NCBI RefSeq assembly: GCF_900128445.1
Contig: NZ_LT671417.1
Coordinates: 976,768-1,040,767, forward strand
Source of the DNA: Thermophilibacter provencensis
GTDB lineage: Bacteria; Actinomycetota; Coriobacteriia; Coriobacteriales; Atopobiaceae
Length of the DNA: 64,000 bases
Direction of reading: 5' to 3'
Shown here piece after piece: positions 42,923 to 51,261 of the stretch; the first letter of the stretch is position 1, and each line of letters begins with the position of its first letter. The notes under the pieces were generated by a model that made no database searches, was not told the DNA's origin, and worked only from the letters and a program-made list of their open reading frames with translations. Made by a program: the position numbers and the translations under genes.

Positions 42923-44155
42923 ATGGTGGAGCGCGGAAAGTTTGTCATCATCGTGCTGGACGGCTTTGGCGTGGGGCAGATGCCCGATGTGGCCGAGGTC
43001 CGCCCTGAGGACCTGGGGGCCAATACCTGCGCGCACATTTTCGAGCGTATGCCCAGCCTGAGGCTTCCCAACCTGGCGGCACTGGGGCTGGCGAACGCAG
43101 TGGGGCAAGAGTTCCCGGGGCTGCCGGCGGCGCCGGACGCGACCTGGGGACGGGCCACCCTCACGCACCAGGGGGCGGACACATTCTACGGGCATCAGGA
43201 GATTATGGGGACCAAGCCGCCTGTTCCGCTTACGGAGCCCATACAGGTGGCAGTTGACGACATCGCGCTCGCGCTTGAGCGCGCGGGCTTCTCAACGCGG
43301 CTGTACACCTCGGAGACCTCAGGTCTGCGCTTCGTAATCGTCAACGAGTCATGCACCGTTGCCGACAATGTGGAGTGTGACCCGGGGCAGGCATTCAACG
43401 TGACGGCCGCCCTCGATGACATGGACTTCGAGACCGAGCTTGCGATCGGTCGCATCGTGCGCGGCATCGCGCGGACGCCAAGGGTCATCACCTTCGGCGG
43501 GCGTGGTGTGCATCTGGACAACCTGCTCGCGGCAGTGGAGGAGCACGATGGCTTCATTGGCGTGAACGCGCCGGCCTCCGGGGTCTACAACAACGACTAC
43601 CACTGCATCCATATGGGTTACGGCGTGGACGAGCGGGTGCAGGTACCCTATATCCTCGGCTCTCGAGGCATAGACGTCCACCTGCTTGGAAAGGTTGCCG
43701 ACGTCTGCGCCAACCGCTTCGGCGAGTCGGAGTCCATTGTTGACACGCGGGAGGTGCTCGAGCGCACCCTTGACCTCGTACAGGCTCCGGGTTCGGGCTT
43801 CATCTGCGCTAATGTGCAGGAGACCGACCTTATGGGGCATCGTGAGAACGTGGCGGGCTATGCCGAGAAGCTTCGTGTGGCCGACGAGCTCATCGGGCGG
43901 ATTCGCGCGGCGCTCGCGCCCCGGGACGTGCTCGTGGTCATGGCAGACCACGGCAACGATCCTACGATTGGCCATCCACACCATACGCGCGAGTACGTTC
44001 CGCTGCTCATAGCGCGCGACGGTGCGCCTTCTGGCAGCGTGGGTACGCGCTCGACGCTTTCGGATGTGGGCGCGACGGCGGCGGACTACTTCGGTGCCCC
44101 TGCACCGCAGAACGGCACGAGCTTTCTGGGCCGCGTCATGATTTCTGCGTCATGA
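42923..44155 (+). CDS. yhfW: YhfW-family phosphopentomutase-like metalloenzyme
   Basis: 410 residues of the alkaline-phosphatase superfamily. FVIIVLDGFGVGQMPD (metal Asp near residue 15), GADTFYGHQEIMG (the position of the Thr phosphate acceptor and substrate loop), and VMADHGNDPTIGHPHHTREYVPLLI (C-terminal Asp-His-His metal ligands) follow DeoB/YhfW form. It probably shifts a phosphate on a pentose-like compound. A nucleoside-like or sugar-phosphate intermediate in the yhf pathway is an inference. ATG 42923 follows GAGAGGAGG. It is the last gene of the operon. Confidence 0.88.
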   Translation: MVERGKFVIIVLDGFGVGQMPDVAEVRPEDLGANTCAHIFERMPSLRLPNLAALGLANAVGQEFPGLPAAPDATWGRATLTHQGADTFYGHQEIMGTKPPVPLTEPIQVAVDDIALALERAGFSTRLYTSETSGLRFVIVNESCTVADNVECDPGQAFNVTAALDDMDFETELAIGRIVRGIARTPRVITFGGRGVHLDNLLAAVEEHDGFIGVNAPASGVYNNDYHCIHMGYGVDERVQVPYILGSRGIDVHLLGKVADVCANRFGESESIVDTREVLERTLDLVQAPGSGFICANVQETDLMGHRENVAGYAEKLRVADELIGRIRAALAPRDVLVVMADHGNDPTIGHPHHTREYVPLLIARDGAPSGSVGTRSTLSDVGATAADYFGAPAPQNGTSFLGRVMISAS

Positions 44156-44167
44156 GACAAGGGGCGC

Positions 44168-44196
44168 CCGGCGCGCCATTGGGGGTGGCGCGCCGG
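44168..44196 (+). terminator. Hairpin at the end of the yhf operon
   Basis: Exact 11-base arms CCGGCGCGCCA (44168-44178) and TGGCGCGCCGG (44186-44196). It lies 13 bases after the yhfW stop and has no T-run. Confidence 0.65.
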
Positions 44197-44293
44197 ACTG
44201 AAAAGAAGAGGCGTACCCGAAGAACGCGAGGCTCTGCGGAGACGTCCTGATGCGATAATAGCCAATTTTTGATTTTCTGGCATCTCGGCCTTA

Positions 44294-44322
44294 TGTAAAT
44301 TGGGGACAGTCCCCAATTTACA
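44294..44322. repeat. REP-like palindrome (copy E) supplying the engB stop codon
   Basis: Exact 14-base arms TGTAAATTGGGGAC and complement around one A, the same sequence as copy D at 36251. The engB stop TAA (minus strand, 44318-44320) lies inside it. Confidence 0.92.
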
Positions 44323-44908
44323 GGCAGGCGTCGGCGATGCGGCGACGCAGATCGTCGACGCCCTGGCCGGTCTCCGAGGAGGTCACGACTACCTGGTCGC
44401 GCTCGATGTCGAGCTGTCGTGCGATAGAGGCCGCCTGCTGAGCCTGCTTTGATCGTCCGAGCTTGTCGGCCTTGGTGAGCGCTACCACGAAGGGAAGGCC
44501 GCTCTCGCGCAGGAAGCCCACCATCTCGTGGTCGAGCCGCTGGGCGTCATGCCTGATGTCAACGAGCGCAATCACGAGGTTGAAGCTGCGCTCCTGCGCA
44601 AAGTAACCGGAGATGAGGTCCGCCCAGCGCTGCTTCTCCTTCTGGGACACCTTGGCAAAGCCGTAGCCGGGCAGGTCGACGAACCGGATGCCGTCAACCT
44701 CGAAGAAGTTGATGTTCGCCGTCTTTCCCGGCGTGCTTGAGACCTTGACGAGTCCCTTGCGGTTAAAGAGCTTGTTGAGCAGGGAGGACTTGCCTACGTT
44801 GGAGCGCCCGGCAACCGCGACCTCGGGGGTGGTCGACTCGGGAAGCTGTGCCACGGTGCCATAGGAGGCCTCGAAGCGCGCGGTCTGATAGTTGATGCTG
44901 CCGGCCAT
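44318..44908 (-). CDS. engB: Ribosome biogenesis GTPase EngB (YsxC/YihA)
   Basis: 196 residues, a TrmE-Era-EngA-YihA-type GTPase. G1 is AGRSNVGKSSLLN (about 31-43), the G2 Thr is in SSTPGKTANINFF, G3 is VDLPGYGFAKVS and G4 is LTKADK, with a short C-terminal SS(S/T)SETGQG-like G5. It acts in large-subunit assembly. The start at 44908 (MAGSINYQTARFEASYG) follows AAAGGA. Its last codons CTG TAA are part of palindrome E. It is divergent from the kinase gene at 45216 across a large inverted repeat. Confidence 0.94.
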   Translation of the reverse strand: MAGSINYQTARFEASYGTVAQLPESTTPEVAVAGRSNVGKSSLLNKLFNRKGLVKVSSTPGKTANINFFEVDGIRFVDLPGYGFAKVSQKEKQRWADLISGYFAQERSFNLVIALVDIRHDAQRLDHEMVGFLRESGLPFVVALTKADKLGRSKQAQQAASIARQLDIERDQVVVTSSETGQGVDDLRRRIADACL

Positions 44909-44971
44909 GGTGGTCCTTTCTCGATGCGGTGCAATGACCCATTGTACTTTGAGCCAGACGACGTCGGGCTG

Positions 44972-45202
44972 TGCAGTCAGGGGGATAGTGCGAAGAAACG
45001 CGGCTCCCGCATGCAATCAGGGGGATAGTGCGAAGGTGTTTCGCCCTCTCGCGGAGTAGTGGTTGGAGGAGCAACTGGCCTTTTGTGAAGGAGTGCGTCC
45101 TCCTCGGATGCCAAATGGGCCGAGAGGCCATAGAATGGCTTCGCACTATCCCGGCGATTGCATGCGGGAGCCGCGTTTCTTCGCACTATCCCCCTGACTG
45201 CA
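44972..45202. repeat. Large composite inverted repeat (copy F)
   Basis: Two 64-base arms (44972-45035 and 45139-45202) match at about 60 positions and flank a 103-base core. Within each arm the word AGGGGGATAGTGCGAAG (or its near copy) occurs twice in the same orientation. The unit thus has four related hairpin halves, like a tandem REP doublet. The core holds a CATAGAATGG -10-like word (45131). The element fills the divergent promoter region between engB and the kinase gene, and the kinase ribosome binding site starts right after it. Confidence 0.9.
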
Positions 45203-45215
45203 TGGAGGAGGCCGC

Positions 45216-46031
45216 ATGGGAGATGAAGCCTTTGTCAAGACGGCTGGCTTTGGCGATAACCTGCCGGGTGAGGCAGCCGCCCTACGCTGGCTCGCAGAGG
45301 CGGAGCCGCTCGGTGGCCTCCGCGTCGTACGCGTGCTGAGCGTGACGGAGGAAGAGCTCGTTGAGGAGCGCGTCGAGACGGGCGCCCCCTCGGCGTCGGC
45401 TGCCCGCAGGATCGGTGCGGCACTCGCGCGGACGCATGCGGCCGGCGCGCCCTGGCTCGGCTGCGCTCCAGCTGGATGGTCGGGCGACCCGTGGTGCGGC
45501 CGGGCGCGCACCCCCTACGTTGCGCGCGAGGACGCGTCGGACGCCTGGGGATCGTTCTTTGCCGAACATCGAATTATGAACTATGTGCGTGTCCTCGTCG
45601 ATCGAGGGGACTTCAACGATGGGGAGGCTGCGGTGCTGGAGCGGGTGGCCGGACGGCTCTTCGCGGGGGAGTTCGATGCTCCGCAACCCGCGCTCGTGCG
45701 CTCGTCGGGCCTCCCGTGCGCCCGCCTGCACGGCGACCTCTGGGCGGGAAACGTGCTCTGGGATGCAGTGCGCACCGCCCCCACCGGGGGCGTCCTCATC
45801 GATCCGATGGCCTATGGCGGCCATGCCGAGACCGACCTCGCGATGCTCGCGCTCTTCGGCTACCCGTTCCTCGACGAGGTGATCGCGGGATACGACGAGG
45901 TGTCGCCCCTCGCGGATGGCTGGCGGGAGCGGGTGGGAATCCACCAGCTCGCACCGCTGCTCCTGCACTGCGTGCTCTTCGGTGGCTGGTATCTCGCCGA
46001 GACCATGACGGTGGCGCGACGCTACGCATGA
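45216..46031 (+). CDS. Fructosamine kinase family protein
   Basis: 271 residues, a protein-kinase-like fold of the fructosamine/ketosamine-3-kinase family. The catalytic loop is ARLHGDLWAGNVLW (Asp in HGD). The metal-binding motif is VLIDPMAYGGHAETDLAMLALFG (replacing DFG), followed by FLDEVIAGYDE. The N-terminal lobe is short with VKTAGFGDNLPGEAAALRWL. It would phosphorylate a sugar amine on a glycated amino acid or protein, starting deglycation. GGAGGAGG precedes the ATG, directly after the large repeat. Confidence 0.88.
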   Translation: MGDEAFVKTAGFGDNLPGEAAALRWLAEAEPLGGLRVVRVLSVTEEELVEERVETGAPSASAARRIGAALARTHAAGAPWLGCAPAGWSGDPWCGRARTPYVAREDASDAWGSFFAEHRIMNYVRVLVDRGDFNDGEAAVLERVAGRLFAGEFDAPQPALVRSSGLPCARLHGDLWAGNVLWDAVRTAPTGGVLIDPMAYGGHAETDLAMLALFGYPFLDEVIAGYDEVSPLADGWRERVGIHQLAPLLLHCVLFGGWYLAETMTVARRYA

Positions 46032-46131
46032 TGTCATGGCCGGGGATGGCGCGCGTCCTGCCTGACGGGGACCGCATGCGCCCACCTGGCGAGAAGAGCC
46101 TCGCGCAGGGTGAGTGCGGGGCCCGCTTTGC

Positions 46132-47328
46132 CTATGCGCGCTCGCGCCGCGCGAGCGCGCAGGTGCCGATGACGGTCTGGGCCACGAGCGCGACGCCGGC
46201 GCAGGCCCAGAGCGCGAGGTAGCCGCCGGCGCCGATGGCAATCTGCCCGAGCACGGACCCTACGCCGCCGCCCGCAAAGACGCCGAGGCCGATGAGCCCC
46301 GTGCAGAGTCCCGTCTGGGATGGGTCGACGTCCATGGAGAGCGAGACGAGCGTGGGCTGGACGAGGATGTATCCGAGTCCCAGGCAGGCCGCGGCACCGA
46401 GCGCGGGGGCCCACGATCCGGTCAGCGTGGACGCGGCGAGGAAGATGACGGCGCAGAGCCCCGAGACCTCGCCCGCCTGAATCACGCGGAGCAGCCCTCC
46501 GCGCGCGGCGATACGGCCCGAGATGGTCCCGCCCACGAGGCACGCGACGCCATAGAACATCATGAGAAGGCCGGAGGCGGTGGAGGATAGTCCGCAGCGC
46601 TCTGAGAGAAACGTCCCCATGAAACCATAGACGCCGAGGTAGATGATGCCGGTCGAACATGCGGTGAGATAGATCGCGCGTCCCTGTCGGAAGAAGAGGC
46701 GCGCTGCGCGCTCGAGGAAGTCCCGAGCCTCGCCCAGGGGCGAGCGCTGCTCCTCGACCGCGGGGAGGGCCTCGGAGATTCCGCGCAGGCGCAGCAGGCA
46801 GAGCCAGGCGAGCAGGCCGAGCACGCCAAAAGAGGCAAAGGCCGCCCGCCAGCCCACGAGGTCCGTGATGAGGCCGCCAAGTCCCGCGGAGAGCCCCTGC
46901 CCAGTAAAGGTGATGCCCATGAGAAGGCCGACGGCGCCGGCGCGCTCCTCGGCTGGGACGACGTCGCCGACGAGCGCCTGCGAGACCGAGATGATGCCGG
47001 CGGCAAAGCAGCCGGTGAGGATTCGCGCCGCCACGAGAGCCTCGAGCGTCGGCGCCGCGGCACACACGACCGTGCTTATCGCCAGCCCCAGGACGATGAC
47101 GCGCAGAAGCCTCTGGCGACCGACGCGGTCCCCGATGGCGCCGCAAACCGGCTGAAGCATTCCGTAGGGAACGAGGTACGCCGTGAGCACCACGGCGGCG
47201 ACGGACGGCGCTACGGCGAGCGTCTGGGCTATGGCGGGCAGCGCCGGCGAGACGAACCAGTTGTCCGCAGCCGAGACCAGTCCGCAGAATCCCAGCGTGA
47301 TGACAACACTTCTCTGATTGACCGTCAT
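46132..47328 (-). CDS. MFS transporter
   Basis: 398 residues with 12 TM helices. The MFS motif A after TM2 is GAIGDRVGRQRLLRV, with a repeat-like SGRIAARGG after TM8. It is in the drug:H+ antiporter-1 (DHA1, AraJ/YceL-like) group. The substrate is unknown; a drug or sugar-efflux role is typical. The start at 47328 (MTVNQRSVVITLGFCG) follows GGAGGGGG. The gene faces the kinase gene tail-to-tail. Confidence 0.88.
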   Translation of the reverse strand: MTVNQRSVVITLGFCGLVSAADNWFVSPALPAIAQTLAVAPSVAAVVLTAYLVPYGMLQPVCGAIGDRVGRQRLLRVIVLGLAISTVVCAAAPTLEALVAARILTGCFAAGIISVSQALVGDVVPAEERAGAVGLLMGITFTGQGLSAGLGGLITDLVGWRAAFASFGVLGLLAWLCLLRLRGISEALPAVEEQRSPLGEARDFLERAARLFFRQGRAIYLTACSTGIIYLGVYGFMGTFLSERCGLSSTASGLLMMFYGVACLVGGTISGRIAARGGLLRVIQAGEVSGLCAVIFLAASTLTGSWAPALGAAACLGLGYILVQPTLVSLSMDVDPSQTGLCTGLIGLGVFAGGGVGSVLGQIAIGAGGYLALWACAGVALVAQTVIGTCALARRERA

Positions 47329-47399
47329 GGGTGCCCCCTCCCGCGCTCCTTTTTCGACAGTCAACCATAACGCAAGCTGACGCCAGCGGCACATCGCGC

Positions 47400-48644
47400 T
47401 CAGGACGTGCGGAGCAGCGCGTCTACAAGGGCGTTGTCCTCTGGGTCGGGCGACCCCAACGGCAGGCCGCATGCCTCGAAGAAGTGGCTGCCGGCGAACT
47501 GCCGCGCGCGGAAGGTGCCGTGCGCGCCGTCGTCGAGATAGCGGACGCGTGAGAGGCAGTCGGTCGTGGCGCAGTAGAGCACGCCATGGCGCTCGGCGTA
47601 GGTGAGGTAGGTCTCGTTGTCCGACCAAAGGGTCACGCCAGCCATGTTCTCAAGCTCGTAGGCCACGGCGTATTCGCGCCATGCGATGCCCCGGGCGCGC
47701 GCATAGCGGTCGAGCAGCGATGCCATCCTCGTCACGCGGCCGAGGGTCGCGGGCGCGTCGATGAGCTGGGCGTCCACGGCGGGAGGAAAGAGCGCGCGCG
47801 ACGCCAGCACGTCGAGGGCGGAATCGCGATCCTCCCCGTCGAGGAGGACGGCGGGCACCGATAGCTTGATCGACTCGTCAGGAAAGAGCTCGATGGCGGA
47901 GTGTGGGACCACCGTCTCGTCACGTGCCGGGATGCGAAAGACGAGGCTGTCGTGCGCGTGCTGGACGCGGCAGTCGAGCCCCTGGCGCTCAAAGGCGCGG
48001 CGCATGGCGCGGGCGTGCTCGCCGTCCCTCTCGCGTGAGAAGGAGTCGCCGGTCATGCGACCCATGCGGAAGAGGTAGAGGTTGAAGAGCGGCAATCCGT
48101 CACCGCCCATGGGGTAGTGGACGGTTCGCTTGCAGAACATTCGGACCTCGAGACGCCGGCGCGTGGCCTTGTCGTAGAGGTCGACGAGCGCAGTGCCGGC
48201 AGCGGGCCCCGAGGTCGAGCCCTCGCGGATCTCAACGACGCCGTCCGCCACGTAGGGAGGAAAGTCGCCCTCGAAGACCTGAACGAGAATGACCCCCTGC
48301 TCAGGTGCGACCGGGTTGGCCACGAAGCGCGCGTCAAAGCGCGGGGCGGGGGAGACGTGGCGCCGGCAGAGTTCGCCGATAATCTGGCTGACGTCTGCCT
48401 TGGGGCGCGGTATCGGGCAGACGCCCTTCTCGGCATCCGAGATGCCAATGACGAGCCAGCCTCCTCGCGAGTTGGCGAACGACGCCACCACCTTCGGGAC
48501 CTTTCGTCGCACGCTTGGCGAGAAGGACTGCTTGAACTCTAGGGCAAAGCCCTCATCGTAGTCCGCGAGCTGCGCGAGGTCGGCGTACTCCACGTCCGCG
48601 AGCTCCTTGGGCATGCCCTGCCTATCATGAAACGGGCTGAACAT
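47400..48644 (-). CDS. AlbA_2 (Schlafen-like) DNA-binding domain protein
   Basis: 414 residues. The N-terminal AlbA_2 domain reads EGFALEFKQSFSPSVRRKVPKVVASFANSRGGWLVIGISD (about 27-70), with VEIREGSTSGPA later in the same domain. The central and C-terminal parts (about 190-414) match no family I know. AlbA_2 proteins are often transcription regulators or Schlafen-like RNA-processing factors. The start at 48644 (MFSPFHDRQGMPKELADV) is preceded by TAGGAG. The longer frame runs into a palindrome and is not coding. Its position next to helD, separated by palindrome G, does not imply an operon. Confidence 0.78.
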   Translation of the reverse strand: MFSPFHDRQGMPKELADVEYADLAQLADYDEGFALEFKQSFSPSVRRKVPKVVASFANSRGGWLVIGISDAEKGVCPIPRPKADVSQIIGELCRRHVSPAPRFDARFVANPVAPEQGVILVQVFEGDFPPYVADGVVEIREGSTSGPAAGTALVDLYDKATRRRLEVRMFCKRTVHYPMGGDGLPLFNLYLFRMGRMTGDSFSRERDGEHARAMRRAFERQGLDCRVQHAHDSLVFRIPARDETVVPHSAIELFPDESIKLSVPAVLLDGEDRDSALDVLASRALFPPAVDAQLIDAPATLGRVTRMASLLDRYARARGIAWREYAVAYELENMAGVTLWSDNETYLTYAERHGVLYCATTDCLSRVRYLDDGAHGTFRARQFAGSHFFEACGLPLGSPDPEDNALVDALLRTS

Positions 48645-48719
48645 GGGGTCTCCTAGGGGGACGGCGCCATTCCGCTGATGAAGCTGGTTATCGACAGCGT
48701 AGCACGTTCTTGGGGATGG

Positions 48720-48830
48720 CCCCGCAGAGGGCGTGCAAAGGGGGCGGGCGTGCAAAGGGGACAGGCACTTTTGCACGCTGAGTTCATAGCGTGCAAAAGT
48801 GCCTGTCCCCTTTGCACGCCCTCTGCGGGG
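48720..48830. repeat. REP-like palindrome (copy G) with an internal duplication
   Basis: The right arm (48788-48830, 43 bases) matches the left arm (48720-48779) exactly except that the left arm carries an extra 17-base unit (GGGGCGGGCGTGCAAAG-like), a tandem near-copy of the adjoining sequence. Core word GGGGACAGGCACTTTTGCAC, as in copy A. It lies 8 bases before the helD stop. Confidence 0.9.
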
Positions 48831-48838
48831 CGCTTCGG

Positions 48839-50959
48839 CTAGCCGAGCAATGGCGTGAGCGGACCCTGGGCGAGCACGGTCACGCGGTGCATCGCGCGGG
48901 AGAGCGCGGTGTAGAGGCGCCGGCGCGCGAGCGGAGTGTCCGGATAGACCTCTGCCTGCGCGTCGGGCACGATCACGTGATCGAACTCCAGCCCCTTGGC
49001 TACGCGCAGGGAGAGCAGCACCACGCCCTCGGCAGGCAGGTCGGAGTTTTTGCCCAGCACGCAGACGGCATCGCCGAGCTGCTTCGCAAGCCAGCTCACG
49101 CGAGCGTCCGACTCGGCGATGACGGCCGTGAGGCCCTCGGCGGGCTCAGCCACGGCCGCGCGAAGCGCCTCGAGGTAGGCGTCCTTCTCGTCAAACGCCC
49201 GGACGTCGGGCTTGACGCCGGCGCGCTGCACGGAGGTGAGGCGCCTGCGCTCGTCTGGCTCCAGAAGGCCGCAGAAGAGCTCCGTGATCTCCGGCGAGGA
49301 GCGGTAGCTCGTGAGCAGGCGGCACTCGTCCACGCTGCCATGGCTTTCGCGGAAGATCTCTGCGATCTGCGGGAACGTTGCCGTGCCCTCCATGATGGCC
49401 TGGTGCTCGTCCCCCAGAAGCAGGAAGTGCGCGCGCGAGAAGTGCCGCGAGAGCACCATGAGCTGGGCCTCGGTGTAGTCCTGGACCTCGTCCACCATAA
49501 CGAAGCGCGCGGACTTGTCACCCGTGCCGGTGAAGAGCAGCCGCAGGTAGAGCCACTCGGTCGCGGACAGGGCGCGCTGGTCGAGCAGGCGCATGCCGAT
49601 ACGGTCGAAGCGGATCCACGAGAGGCGCTCGATCTCATCGTGCGCACCCGCGTAGCGCTGCTCCACGAGGCGGCGCGCGTAGGCGGTGACCTCGTCGTCA
49701 TCGTCGGGGGAGATGGTCTCGCCGAAGACCTCGACCTGCTGCTCGACGTCCATCTCGAGCATCTCCTCCTGGATCTCGTCGCTCTTCGAGAGCTGCGTGA
49801 AGCGCCGCTCCAGCCGGTCGTGGAGCTCGTCCTTCACGAGTGCGGTGAAGCGCGGTCCGATGGGGAATTGCGAGAACTTCTCCGCGGCGCCCTGGACCTG
49901 GCCCGCCTTGAGGAGAACCTCCCCCGCAAAGCGAATCTCGCGGAGGTCGTCCGGCTCGAGCGCGAGATCGGCCACGGCCTCGTCAAGGCGGCGTAGGGAC
50001 TCGGGCGCGGTGTCCACCCCGAGGTCGCGCTCGCCCGCGCCCTGCGCCTCGACGAATGCGCGCCAGGTGAACGTTTGCGGGTTGGCCTCGCCCATGGAGG
50101 GCAGGACCGTGTCGATGTAGTGCTCGAAGACGTCGTTGGGCGTGAAGAGCCAGACCTGGTCAGGCGAGAGGGTCTTGCGCTCCTGGTAGAGCAGGTATGC
50201 GATGCGCTGCAGCAGCACGGACGTCTTTCCGGAGCCCGCGATGCCGTTGACCAGCAGCACGGGCACGTCCTCGTGGCGCACGACCTCGTTCTGCTCGCGT
50301 TGGATCGTGGCCGTGATGGCCTGGAGCTTCTCGGTGTGGTGCTTCTTGAGAGCGCCCAGCAGGAGCGAGTCCTGGATCGCGATGGTGGTGTCGAAGTAGG
50401 AGTTGAGCTGGTCGCGCACGATGTCGAACTGCCGGCGAAGCGTCAGGTTCACGGTGCGGACCTTGCCGTCCACCTCGTAGCTGGTGGGGCCCATCTCCTG
50501 GTTGTAGTAGGTCTCGGCAACGGGGGAGCGCCAGTCCACCACGAGCGGGCGGCTGCGCTCGTCGGTCATGCCCGCGGTGCCGATGTAGACGTCGCGCGGG
50601 GGGCGACCCGGGCGCATCTCGAGCGTGACCTTGGCAAAGTAGGGCTGCATGAGCAGCAGCATCACGCGGCGGAGCTTGTCCACGTTGAAGTCGTGGTACT
50701 GGTTGTAGGCGTCGATGACGGAGTTCAGCGTCTCGATGGCGGCGAGCGTCTCGATGGTCTCGTCAGCGCCTCCGAAGTCCAGGCGCACCTCCTCGCTCAT
50801 GGCGATGAGGTCCTGCTTGGCGCCCTGGTGGTTGGACTCCAGGTCCTGGGATATGTCGTCGCGAATCTTGAGGAGCTTGGCGTAGAGATCCGTGAGGTGG
50901 GCCTGCTCCTGCTGGAAGATCGGGTCATCGCCGTGGGTGACGTCGACGCTCTCGGGCAT
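48839..50959 (-). CDS. helD: HelD-type UvrD-like RNA polymerase recycling helicase
   Basis: 706 residues. An N-terminal coiled-coil arm (about 10-90; QQEQAHLTDLYAKLLKIRDDISQDLES) precedes a superfamily-1 helicase core. Motif I is VNGIAGSGKTSVLLQRIAYLLY (about 245), motif II FVMVDEVQDYTEAQLMVL, motif III LGDEHQAI, motif IV LTSYRSSPEI, and motif VI LYTALSRAMHRVTV. HelD/HelR proteins pull stalled RNA polymerase off DNA with ATP, and some confer rifampicin tolerance. The length (about 700) and arm fit actinobacterial HelD/HelR. A GGAGGGA-type site precedes the ATG at 50959. Confidence 0.88.
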   Translation of the reverse strand: MPESVDVTHGDDPIFQQEQAHLTDLYAKLLKIRDDISQDLESNHQGAKQDLIAMSEEVRLDFGGADETIETLAAIETLNSVIDAYNQYHDFNVDKLRRVMLLLMQPYFAKVTLEMRPGRPPRDVYIGTAGMTDERSRPLVVDWRSPVAETYYNQEMGPTSYEVDGKVRTVNLTLRRQFDIVRDQLNSYFDTTIAIQDSLLLGALKKHHTEKLQAITATIQREQNEVVRHEDVPVLLVNGIAGSGKTSVLLQRIAYLLYQERKTLSPDQVWLFTPNDVFEHYIDTVLPSMGEANPQTFTWRAFVEAQGAGERDLGVDTAPESLRRLDEAVADLALEPDDLREIRFAGEVLLKAGQVQGAAEKFSQFPIGPRFTALVKDELHDRLERRFTQLSKSDEIQEEMLEMDVEQQVEVFGETISPDDDDEVTAYARRLVEQRYAGAHDEIERLSWIRFDRIGMRLLDQRALSATEWLYLRLLFTGTGDKSARFVMVDEVQDYTEAQLMVLSRHFSRAHFLLLGDEHQAIMEGTATFPQIAEIFRESHGSVDECRLLTSYRSSPEITELFCGLLEPDERRRLTSVQRAGVKPDVRAFDEKDAYLEALRAAVAEPAEGLTAVIAESDARVSWLAKQLGDAVCVLGKNSDLPAEGVVLLSLRVAKGLEFDHVIVPDAQAEVYPDTPLARRRLYTALSRAMHRVTVLAQGPLTPLLG

Positions 50960-51031
50960 TGCGCTCCCTCCGTTGCGCGGAATAACGAGCTATCAATGAT
51001 ACGCCATCGCGCGTGACGCGCGTCAGCCGGC

Positions 51032-51124
51032 CGTGCAAAGGGGACCGTGCAAAGGGGACAGTCACTTTTGCACGGGCGGACCGTGCAAAAGTGACTGTCC
51101 CCTTTGCACGGTCCCCTTTGCACG
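51032..51124. repeat. REP-like palindrome (copy H), perfect tandem unit
   Basis: Exact 44-base arms (51032-51075 and 51081-51124) around a 5-base spacer. Each arm holds two copies of CGTGCAAAGGGGAC in tandem, followed by AGTCACTTTTGCACGG. It is between the divergent helD and DUF2264 genes. Confidence 0.93.
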
Positions 51125-51223
51125 AGGCTCGGCGAGCGGCGGGCGACAAGGTGCGCGCGGTCCCAGTCGGGCTCCGTCCGGCGGTAAGCGCGCCAGGATG
51201 ATTCTGTCGTGCTATCGTGTCAC

Positions 51224-51233
51224 TAAACGTTTA
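51224..51233. promoter_or_regulatory. LacI-type operator before the DUF2264 gene
   Basis: TAAACGTTTA, a perfect palindrome with the central CG typical of LacI-family sites, 29 bases before the ATG. Similar sites occur at the lacI-family gene and the ugl operon in this locus. Confidence 0.6.
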
Positions 51234-51261
51234 CGAAAACCGAGACGCGGGAGGAGCAGAC

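Noticed and set aside
44972..45202. Large inverted repeat as an insertion sequence
   Set aside because: Its 103-base core has no transposase frame. It fits a non-autonomous REP/MITE-like element better.
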